Assembly (NCBI GenBank): GCA_036501025.1 | Contig: DASYBB010000191.1 | Location: forward strand, 1-64,000 | Length of the DNA stretch: 64,000 nt | Source: DASUBV01 sp036501025 | Lineage (GTDB): Bacteria; Actinomycetota; Actinomycetes; Streptosporangiales; Streptosporangiaceae | Direction: 5' to 3' | In this document: piece after piece, positions 57,234-64,000 of the stretch | Layout: each line of letters begins with the position of its first letter | Numbering within the stretch: the first letter of the stretch is position 1 | Notes under the pieces: generated by a model | What the model saw: only the letters and a program-made list of their open reading frames with translations | The model's database searches: none | What the model was told of the DNA's origin: nothing | Translations under genes and position numbers: made by a program

Positions 57234-60020
57234 ATGATGACAAGTACGGCAAGCAGGCCGGCGGCGCCGCGGGTACGCCCGCAGCGGCTGGCCCAGCAGC
57301 GGTCGGTGCAACAGCGCCTGACCGAGCAGCGGGCACACCAGCAGAGACTGCGGCAGGCGGCCGGGCTGGGGCGCCCGCCGCTGCTGGAGGACAAGCTGCG
57401 GGTGCCGCGGCCGACGCTCGAGGTGCTGCGGCGCCGGAGGGTCACCGGCCTCATCGAGGCCGCCGTGACCCACCGGGTCGCCGTGGTGTCCGGCCCGGCC
57501 GGCGCGGGGAAGACGGTGGCCTGCGCGGCGTGGGCCGCGTCCCGGCCGGCGGCGCGCCAGCCGGCCTGGCTGACCGTCGACGCCGAGGACCGCGATCCGG
57601 CCCGGTTCTGGCCGTATGTCCTGGCCGCCCTGGTCCGCGCCCGCGCCGTCGGGGCCGGCGAGGCGGCCCAGCTGGCGGCAGGCCCGCCGGAGGCCTACCC
57701 GCAGCGCATCGTGGCGGCGGCGCGGAGCCTGGCCGAGCCCGTCGTGCTGGTCATTGACGACGCCCACGAGCTGGCCGGCGGCGGCGCCCTGGCCGGGCTG
57801 GACCTGCTGATCAAGCACGCGCCGGCCGGGCTGCGGCTGGTCCTGTCCGGGCGCTACCTGCCCGGCCTGGCCCTGTCCCGGCTCCGGGTGGCCGGCGAGG
57901 TGGCCGACGTCGGCGCCGCTGACCTGGCCTGCACCCCGGAGGAGGCCGACGCCTACATCGCGATGCTCGGCCTGGCCCTGGCCCCGGCCGAGCGCGGGGA
58001 GCTGCTGGCCCGGACGGAGGGCTGGATGGCCGGGCTGCGGCTGGCCCTCATGACCGGGCCGGGGGACGCGCCGCCCGGAACGGCCGCGCCCGCCGTCATC
58101 GACTACGTGCGCGATGAGGTCCTGGAACGGCAGTCCCCGCAGACCCGGGCGTTCCTGCTGAAGACCTCGGTCGCGGCGAGCCTGCCCGGCGGCCTGGCCG
58201 ACGCGCTGGCCGGCGGCAGCGGGACCGGCGCGCGGACGCTGGAGCGGCTGGCCCGGGAGAACATCCTGGTCGAGCCGGTGGGCCCGGGGGAGTACCGCTA
58301 CCACCCGATGCTGCGCGAGGTGCTGAGCGCGGAGCTGCGCCGGGAGCGGCCGGACGAGATCCCGGTCCTGCTCGGGCGCGCGGCCCGCTGGCACGCGGCG
58401 CGGGGCGAGGCCGTCGAGGCGGTGCGGATCGCCGCCCAGGCCGGGGACTGGGACTTCGGCGTGCACCTCCTGGCCCAGGTCGACGCCGGCGTGCTGGTCC
58501 CGGACGGGCCGGCCGAGCTGGAGTCCGTGCTGGCCGCGTTCCCGGCCGAGTTCCGGGCGGGCGCCGCGCCGGTGGCCGCGGCGCTGGCCGCGGCCCGGCT
58601 GTGGCAGGGCGACGCCGACGGCGCCGTCCCGCACCTGGACTGCGCGCGGCGCTCGCTGGACGGGCTGGACGCCGAGGCGCGCGCCGTCGTCGGGCCGTGG
58701 GTCACGGCCCTGCTCGTCATGCAGGGCGCGGACCCGGCCGGGCGAGCCCAGGCGTGGCCGGCGGCCGAGCGGGCCTCCGCCGCGGCGGCCACCGTGCCGC
58801 AGTACCGGACGGCCGGGCTGCTGTGGTTCGCGATCGGCTGTGCGCTGCTGCGCCGCTGGGAGGCCCGCCCGGCCGCGGGCGCCCTGGCCCGGGCCAGCGC
58901 CCAGCTGGCCGCCGGGAGCCTGCCGGGGCTGCGGGCGCGGGCGCTGGCCTGGCAGGCGCTGGCCGCGGCGGGCTGCGGCGAGCTGGCCGCCGCCGACCGG
59001 CTGATCGGCGAGGCGGCCGCCAGCCCGGCCGCCGGCCAGCGCGAGGTGGCCTGCCCGGTGGCGCTGGCCCGCGCCCAGGTCTGCGTCGCCCGCGACGAGC
59101 TGGCCGCGGCCGCCGAGCGGCTCGACGAGGCCGACCGGCTGGCCGGCGGACAGGCCGCGGGCGAGCCGTCGGCCGCCGCGATCGCCGGGCTGATCCGCGC
59201 GTACGCCGCGGCCGCGGAGTCGGACCCGGCCGGCGCGGCGGCCAGCATCGCCCGGCTGCGGGCCGCGCGCGCGCCGGGCGACGCGGCGCTCGGCGCGCTG
59301 CTCGCCGTCCTGGAGGCCGGCGTGGCGCTGGCCGCGGGGGAGCGGGACCGCGCGGGCCTGGTCCTGGCGGGCGACGGCGCGCCGGACGGGCCGCCCGGCG
59401 CCCCGGCCGGCCCGGCCGACCCGGCGCCCGGCCTGGCGGCCGCCGCCGCGCGGCTGGGCCGGGCCCGGCTGCTGCTGGCCACCGGCGACGACAAGGGCGC
59501 GCTGGAGACGGTCGAGCACTGGCTGGACGGCACCGACCCATCCGTAACGCTGCGCGACCAGGTGGGCGCCCTCCTGGTCGCCGCGGTCGCCCGGCGGCGG
59601 CTCAGCCAGGTCGCCGAGGCGGCCGAGCACATCGAGCAGGCGCTGCTGCTGGCCGAGCCGGAGGGCGCCTACCGGGTCTTCCTCGACGGCGGGCCGCCGG
59701 TCCGGTCGGCGATGACCGTGCTGGTGCCGCCGACCAGCCGGTGCGCCGGCTTCGCCGGGCGGGTGCTGGAGCGATTCGACGGGCAGCCGCCCCGGCTGGC
59801 CACCACCGCGCCGTCCGGCGCCGCCGGCCTGCCGCTGACCGGCAGCGAGCTGGCCGTGCTCCGGTTCCTGCCCTCGCACATGACCAACCAGGAGATCGCC
59901 GAGGCGCTGTTCCTGTCGATCAACACGGTGAAGACGCATCTGCGGTCGGCCTACCGCAAGCTGGGCGTGGCCAACCGCCGCCAGGCCATCGCCCGCGGCC
60001 GCCGCCTGGACCTGCTGTAG
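57234..60020 (+). CDS. Large LuxR-family (MalT/LAL-like) ATPase regulator
   Basis: 928 residues. Walker A GPAGAGKT at 87-94, Walker B VVLVIDDAHE (about 168-177), then a long TPR-like helical middle and a C-terminal LuxR helix-turn-helix LTGSELAVLRFLPSHMTNQE followed by LSINTVKTHLRSAYRKLGVA. This is the STAND/LAL architecture of MalT: ATP- and ligand-dependent activators. It is preceded by two regulon palindromes and lies at the centre of the putative regulon, so it is a good candidate for the regulator. The inducer is unknown. ATG 57234 or 57237. Confidence 0.88.
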   Translation: MMTSTASRPAAPRVRPQRLAQQRSVQQRLTEQRAHQQRLRQAAGLGRPPLLEDKLRVPRPTLEVLRRRRVTGLIEAAVTHRVAVVSGPAGAGKTVACAAWAASRPAARQPAWLTVDAEDRDPARFWPYVLAALVRARAVGAGEAAQLAAGPPEAYPQRIVAAARSLAEPVVLVIDDAHELAGGGALAGLDLLIKHAPAGLRLVLSGRYLPGLALSRLRVAGEVADVGAADLACTPEEADAYIAMLGLALAPAERGELLARTEGWMAGLRLALMTGPGDAPPGTAAPAVIDYVRDEVLERQSPQTRAFLLKTSVAASLPGGLADALAGGSGTGARTLERLARENILVEPVGPGEYRYHPMLREVLSAELRRERPDEIPVLLGRAARWHAARGEAVEAVRIAAQAGDWDFGVHLLAQVDAGVLVPDGPAELESVLAAFPAEFRAGAAPVAAALAAARLWQGDADGAVPHLDCARRSLDGLDAEARAVVGPWVTALLVMQGADPAGRAQAWPAAERASAAAATVPQYRTAGLLWFAIGCALLRRWEARPAAGALARASAQLAAGSLPGLRARALAWQALAAAGCGELAAADRLIGEAAASPAAGQREVACPVALARAQVCVARDELAAAAERLDEADRLAGGQAAGEPSAAAIAGLIRAYAAAAESDPAGAAASIARLRAARAPGDAALGALLAVLEAGVALAAGERDRAGLVLAGDGAPDGPPGAPAGPADPAPGLAAAAARLGRARLLLATGDDKGALETVEHWLDGTDPSVTLRDQVGALLVAAVARRRLSQVAEAAEHIEQALLLAEPEGAYRVFLDGGPPVRSAMTVLVPPTSRCAGFAGRVLERFDGQPPRLATTAPSGAAGLPLTGSELAVLRFLPSHMTNQEIAEALFLSINTVKTHLRSAYRKLGVANRRQAIARGRRLDLL

Positions 60021-60031
60021 GCGCGCACGGC

Positions 60032-60066
60032 GGCGCCCCGCGCCGCTGGTGGCGGGGCGGGGCGCC
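60032..60066. terminator. Bidirectional hairpin between LuxR and HdeD-like genes
   Basis: GGCGCCCC (60032-60039) pairs perfectly with GGGGCGCC (60059-60066) between the two convergent genes. No T-run on either strand. Confidence 0.5.
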
Positions 60067-60081
60067 GGGCTGGTGCGGCGG

Positions 60082-60843
60082 CTAGGCGGTGCTGGCGGCG
60101 GCCGGGGCGCCGGACCTGGCCGCGGGCTTGCTGTCGCGGCGCAGGCGCAGGGCCAGGACGGCCAGCACGACGCCGTAGAACAGCAGCCACGCCCCGAGGA
60201 CGGTCAGCAGCAGGATCAGCGAGATCCCCGGCCAGAACAGGACGACGATGCCCGCGGCCAGGCTGAACAGGCCGGTGACGACGCGCAGCCCGCGGCCGGG
60301 CACCTTGCCCTGGGTGGCGGCCGTGATCAGGTCCCCGACGCCGTGGATGATCCAGAAGGCGCCGACCACCAGCGCCACCACCAGGATGGTCAGCGCGTGG
60401 TGCTTGATGCAGTACAGCCCCGCGACGATGGCCAGGATGCCGATGACCACGTCGGCGGCGCGCATGCCGCCGCCCTGGCCGCGGTCCATGATGCCGTCGA
60501 CCAGGCGAAACACGCCCGCCACGAGCAGGGCGGCGCCGATCAGGATGGCCACCACCGTCAGCGTGGCGTGCGGCCACACCAGCAGCAGCACCCCCACGGC
60601 GAGCATGCCGATCGCGGCGGCCAGCGCCGCCGTCCACGCCATCCGGGCGACGGCCGGGCCGAGCCCGCCGATGCCGCCGGCCATCGCGCTGCCAGTGGCC
60701 CGGTCGGCCCGCGGGCGGTCGGGGTCGGCGTCCTCCGGCCGCATGGCCTGGTGCGGGACCGTCGGCGGGCGGTCCGGCGGGTGGTCCTGCGCCACGCCGC
60801 CGGCCTGGCCGGCGTCGGCGCGGTTGCTCTGCGGGTCGGTCAT
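60082..60843 (-). CDS. HdeD-family membrane protein
   Basis: 253 residues. A Pro/Arg/Asp-rich, probably disordered N-terminus (about 60 residues), then six membrane segments with HdeD-like pairs: LAVGVLLLVWPHATLTVVAI, LIGAALLVAGVFRLVDG and GLFSLAAGIVVLFWPGISLI. HdeD proteins are tied to acid resistance in E. coli and are frequent in actinobacterial stress clusters; the mechanism is unknown. ATG 60843 with a CAGGAGG site. A perfect regulon palindrome lies 72 bases upstream. Confidence 0.8.
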   Translation of the reverse strand: MTDPQSNRADAGQAGGVAQDHPPDRPPTVPHQAMRPEDADPDRPRADRATGSAMAGGIGGLGPAVARMAWTAALAAAIGMLAVGVLLLVWPHATLTVVAILIGAALLVAGVFRLVDGIMDRGQGGGMRAADVVIGILAIVAGLYCIKHHALTILVVALVVGAFWIIHGVGDLITAATQGKVPGRGLRVVTGLFSLAAGIVVLFWPGISLILLLTVLGAWLLFYGVVLAVLALRLRRDSKPAARSGAPAAASTA

Positions 60844-60914
60844 GTCGGCCTCCTGGTGTCCACCGCTGGGATTGGCCTGGTTGTCATCGTGTGACCGGCC
60901 GGTTGCGGGGATCA

Positions 60915-60931
60915 TCACCCGTGCCGGGTGA
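60915..60931. promoter_or_regulatory. Regulon palindrome, HdeD site (perfect)
   Basis: TCACCCGTGCCGGGTGA, fully symmetric, 72-88 bases upstream of the HdeD-like gene and 107 bases before tig on the other strand. The tig promoter probably lies beyond it; control of tig is not implied. Confidence 0.6.
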
Positions 60932-61037
60932 ACACTGCGGTCCTGCCCTAGACTTGGCCGCCAAGCCATGTGCGATCAGCCATGCCGGGCCGTGCCGCTA
61001 GCGCAGGCCGGGAGAATTTCTCAGGAGCCACCTCGCA

Positions 61038-62450
61038 GTGAAGACCGACGTTGAAGAACTGAGCCCCACCCGAGTCAAGCTCACCGTCGAGGTGCCGTTC
61101 GACGAGCTGAAGCAGAACCTTGACCAGGCCTACAAGGAAGTGGCCAAGCAGGTCCGGATTCCCGGCTTCCGGCCCGGCCGGGTGCCGCCGCGCATCATCG
61201 ACCAGCGGGTCGGGCGCGGGGCCGTGCTGGAGCAGGCCGTCAACGACGCGGTCCCCCAGCTGTACGGCAAGGCCCTGGAGGAGCACGAGGTGTTCGCCCT
61301 GGGCCAGCCCGACCTGGAGATCACCAAGCTCGATGACGGCAAGGAACTGGCCTTCACCGCCGAGGTCGATGTCCGGCCGAGCTTCGAGCTGCCCGACCTG
61401 GACGGCCTGGCCGTCACGGTCGACGACACCGAGGTCACCCCGGACCAGGTCGAGGAGTACCTCGGCTCGCTGCGGGAGCGCTTCGCGTCGCTCAAGGGCG
61501 TAGACCGCCCGGTGCAGGACGGCGACTTCGTCTCCATCGACCTGGCCGCCTCAGTCGACGGCGAGCCCGTCGAGGACGCCCAGGCCAGCGGCATCTCCTA
61601 CGAGGTGGGCAGCGGCTCCATGCTGGACGGCCTGGACGAGGCGCTGATCGGGCTGTCGGCCGGCGAGACGGCCACCTTCACCGCGGACCTGGCCGGCGGC
61701 ACGCTGGAGGGCGCCGCGGCCGACGTCCAGGTGACGGTGAACAGCGTGAAGACCAAGGAACTCCCGGTGCTGGACGACGACTTCGCCCAGTCGGCGAGCG
61801 AGTTCGACACCATCGGCGAGCTGCGGGCCGGGACCCGCAAGCAGCTCGAGGGGATGCGCCAGGCCGGGCAGGCCGGCCAGGCCCGCGAGCGGGCCCTGGA
61901 CGCGGTGCTGGACCAGGTCGACATCCCGCTGCCCGAGCGCGTCGTGGACGCCGAGATCGAGCAGCGCCGCCACAACCTCGACGACCGCCTGCAGCAGGCC
62001 GGCATGAGCATGGCGGACTACCTCGAGGGCAGCGGCCAGACCGCCGAGGGCATCGAGGAGCAGTTCGACACCGACGCGCGCCGCTCGATCAAGGCCGGCT
62101 TCATCCTGGACAAGCTCGCGGTCGCCGAGGAGCTCGGCGTCGAGTCGTCCGAGCTGAATTCCTACATCACCCAGCAGGCCTACCGGATGGGCGTCACCCC
62201 GGACCAGCTGGCCCAGCAGATCACTGAGAGCGGCCAGGTCAACAGCGTCGTGGCGGACGTGCTGCGGACCAAGGCCCTGACCCTGATCGCCGAGCGCGCC
62301 ACGGTCACCGACGCCTCCGGCAACCCGGTGGACATCCTGGCCATCACCCGCGGCGACGGGACGGACGAGGACGAGGGCGCCGGCGAGGACGACGGCGACG
62401 TCGTTGACGCCATCACCGACGAGGCCGCCGACCGGGACGACAGCGCCTGA
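61038..62450 (+). CDS. tig: Trigger factor chaperone
   Basis: 470 residues: an N-terminal ribosome-binding domain with the loop motif GFRPGRVPPRIID (signature GFRxGxxP at about 45-57), a PPIase (FKBP-like) domain from VQDGDFVSIDLAASVDG to SAGETATFTADLA, and a helical C-terminal arm domain ending in a very acidic tail. It assists nascent-chain folding at the ribosome exit. GTG 61038. Followed by clpP1, the normal actinobacterial order. Confidence 0.95.
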   Translation: MKTDVEELSPTRVKLTVEVPFDELKQNLDQAYKEVAKQVRIPGFRPGRVPPRIIDQRVGRGAVLEQAVNDAVPQLYGKALEEHEVFALGQPDLEITKLDDGKELAFTAEVDVRPSFELPDLDGLAVTVDDTEVTPDQVEEYLGSLRERFASLKGVDRPVQDGDFVSIDLAASVDGEPVEDAQASGISYEVGSGSMLDGLDEALIGLSAGETATFTADLAGGTLEGAAADVQVTVNSVKTKELPVLDDDFAQSASEFDTIGELRAGTRKQLEGMRQAGQAGQARERALDAVLDQVDIPLPERVVDAEIEQRRHNLDDRLQQAGMSMADYLEGSGQTAEGIEEQFDTDARRSIKAGFILDKLAVAEELGVESSELNSYITQQAYRMGVTPDQLAQQITESGQVNSVVADVLRTKALTLIAERATVTDASGNPVDILAITRGDGTDEDEGAGEDDGDVVDAITDEAADRDDSA

Positions 62451-62559
62451 GCCTCTGCCGTCAGCGAACAGCGGCGATCAGCGGACTACCCCGCTCCGCC
62501 GCCGAGTTAGGGTCACTGTCAATGACGAAGGCGCGAGACACTCAGAGCAAGGAGGGCCA

Positions 62560-63222
62560 GTGATCACGGCTCCCGATGACCCGCAGCTGGTTCCCGGGCT
62601 CGCCCGGGAGCTGGCTCCCGTGCTGGGTCGGAACGGCGACGCGGCGCCCCAGCCCATCACCGAAATGCTGTTTCAGCGCCTGCTCCGGCACCGGATCATC
62701 TTCCTCGGCCAGCAGGTCGACGATGATCTGGCCAACCGGATCTGCGCCGAGCTGATCCTGCTGGCGTCGGAGGACCCCAAGCGGGACATCAGCATCTATA
62801 TCAACTCGCCCGGCGGCTCGGTCTACGCCGGCCTGGCCATCTACGATGTGATGCAGTTCGTGCCCAACGACGTCTCGACGTACGCGATGGGCATGGCCGC
62901 GTCGATGGGCCAGTTCCTGCTGGCCGCGGGGACGACGGGCAAGCGCTACGCGATGCCGCACGCGGCCATCCTGATGCACCAGCCGCACGGCGGCATCGGC
63001 GGCACGGCCACCGACATCCGCATCCAGGCCGAGCACAGCCTGTACCTCAAGCGCGTGCTCGCCGAGCGGACGGCCCTGCACACCGGCCAGACCGTCGAGC
63101 AGATCGAGATCGACTCGGACCGCGACCGCTGGTTCACCGCGGACGAGGCCAAGGATTACGGGTTCGTGGACCAGGTCGTGCGCAGCGCCACCGAGGTCCC
63201 CACGGCAGGAGCGCTCTCGTGA
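62560..63222 (+). CDS. clpP1: ATP-dependent Clp protease proteolytic subunit (ClpP1)
   Basis: 220 residues. The catalytic triad is Ser115 in GMAASMGQF, His140 in ILMHQPHGG and Asp near 189; YINSPGGSVYAG is the oxyanion-loop block. Together with ClpP2 it forms the mixed ClpP1P2 tetradecamer of actinobacteria, fed by ClpX or ClpC. GTG 62560 with an AAGGAGGG site is chosen over the longer frame. Confidence 0.92.
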   Translation: MITAPDDPQLVPGLARELAPVLGRNGDAAPQPITEMLFQRLLRHRIIFLGQQVDDDLANRICAELILLASEDPKRDISIYINSPGGSVYAGLAIYDVMQFVPNDVSTYAMGMAASMGQFLLAAGTTGKRYAMPHAAILMHQPHGGIGGTATDIRIQAEHSLYLKRVLAERTALHTGQTVEQIEIDSDRDRWFTADEAKDYGFVDQVVRSATEVPTAGALS

Positions 63223-63251
63223 CCTGGCTCCCGAACGCTGAGGAGGAGAAC

Positions 63252-63923
63252 GTGAAGTCGGACAGCGCGGGCCCGGCGGTCCACCCGCTCCTGGCTCATG
63301 CCATGCAGTCGCGGTATGTCCTGCCATCCTTCGTCGAGCGGACGTCGTACGGGGTCAAGGAGATGAACCCGTACAACAAGCTCTTCGAGGAGCGGATCAT
63401 CTTCCTCGGCGTCCAGATCGACGATGCCTCGGCCAACGACGTGATGGCCCAGCTGATCACGCTGGAGTCGATCGACCCCGACCGGGACATCCTGATGTAC
63501 ATCAACTCGCCGGGCGGGTCGATGACGTCGATGATGGCGATTTACGACACCATGCAGTACATCCAGCCGGAAATCCAGACGTTCTGCCTGGGTCAGGCCG
63601 CGTCCGCGGCCGCGGTGATCCTCTCGGCCGGGAGCAAGGGCAAGCGGATGGCGCTGCCCAACTCGCGGATCCTGATTCACCAGCCCGCGGTGGAGAGCGG
63701 CTACGGCCAGTCCAGCGACCTGGAGATCCAGGCCCGCGAGATCCTGCGGATGCGCCAGGCCATGGAGCAGATCCTGGCCCAGCACACCGGCCAGGACGAG
63801 GAGCAGGTCCGCCGGGACACCGAGCGGGACAAGTTCTTCACCGCCGAGGAGGCCAAGGAATACGGCCTGGTGGATGAGGTTCTGACGATGATCAAGCGCA
63901 AGTCCGAGGTAAAGTCGTCTTAA
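63252..63923 (+). CDS. clpP2: ATP-dependent Clp protease proteolytic subunit (ClpP2)
   Basis: 223 residues. Triad Ser118 in LGQAASAAAV, His143 in ILIHQPAVES, and Asp in the C-terminal part; YINSPGGSMTSMMAIYDTMQ is the oxyanion block. Partner of ClpP1. GTG 63252 has a GAGGAGGAG site at the right distance; GTG 63219, which overlaps the clpP1 stop, is the alternative. The remaining 77 bases of the window contain no further gene; clpX is the usual next gene. Confidence 0.92.
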   Translation: MKSDSAGPAVHPLLAHAMQSRYVLPSFVERTSYGVKEMNPYNKLFEERIIFLGVQIDDASANDVMAQLITLESIDPDRDILMYINSPGGSMTSMMAIYDTMQYIQPEIQTFCLGQAASAAAVILSAGSKGKRMALPNSRILIHQPAVESGYGQSSDLEIQAREILRMRQAMEQILAQHTGQDEEQVRRDTERDKFFTAEEAKEYGLVDEVLTMIKRKSEVKSS

Positions 63924-64000
63924 CCGCCGGATCTGGGCGGCACGTCGGCGGCGCGGTTCTACGACCACCATCGGGGTTGCGAAGGCGGTACCGTACAGGA

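Overview
The window is a stretch of very GC-rich chromosome from an actinobacterium. This rests on pervasive G/C third positions, frequent GTG starts, the trigger factor-clpP1-clpP2 order at the right end, a CadI-type glyoxalase, an ECF sigma factor paired with a YCII protein, and cydABCD genes. I cannot name the genus from sequence alone.

Layout. (1) 0-19.2 kb is ordinary accessory chromosome made of short, mostly single-gene units: a secreted protein, a HEAGH protein, a lipoprotein, NUDIX, SRPBCC, a PNPOx-like flavoprotein, a YCII/ECF sigma pair, several aminoglycoside-phosphotransferase-fold (APH) proteins, a DHFR-like reductase, a GT87 mannosyltransferase and a propeller lipoprotein. It includes an arsenic cluster (arsM, cadI, aquaglyceroporin, arsC, CDF-like protein) with an ArsR-type operator but no arsR gene in the window. 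(2) 19.2-29.5 kb is a double integration hotspot. A minus-strand tRNA-Gly and a plus-strand tRNA-Pro lie about 175 bp apart, and each has exact or near-exact 46-bp copies of its 3' part further out. The tRNA-Gly side carries an A+T-richer AbiEi/AbiEii toxin-antitoxin pair plus remnants of VapC, an SDR enzyme and another small toxin-antitoxin module. The tRNA-Pro side is a 6.5-kb island holding a two-component system, an ABC ATPase, a membrane protein and a methyltransferase, framed by two truncated IS1380-type elements. No integrase survives in either. (3) 29.6-33 kb holds an APH protein, small proteins and three DinB/DUF664 genes, of which one is intact and two are broken. (4) 33-61 kb is a coherent redox, ion and stress region: K+ channel, DUF389 protein, cydDC, ClC channel, DUF2252 protein, MerR regulator, histidine phosphatase, zwf-ndh-antiporter operon, cydAB-cyclase operon, GMC oxidoreductase-GH15 pair, gluconokinase, two small membrane-protein genes and a large MalT-like LuxR regulator. 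(5) 61-64 kb is the housekeeping proteostasis block tig-clpP1-clpP2.

The most interesting signal is a 17-bp palindrome, consensus TCACCCGNNNCGGGTGA. It occurs at seven sites in or near promoters of region 4, often 60-80 bp upstream of a start codon: before the DUF389/K+ channel genes, the DUF2252 gene, zwf-ndh-antiporter, cydAB/GMC, the DUF7144 and LuxR genes (two sites), and the HdeD-like gene. This looks like the operator of an undescribed local regulon that joins cytochrome bd respiration, NADPH and NADH turnover, ion flux and storage-sugar breakdown. The LuxR-type ATPase regulator inside the cluster is the natural candidate regulator. This is inferred from sequence pattern only.
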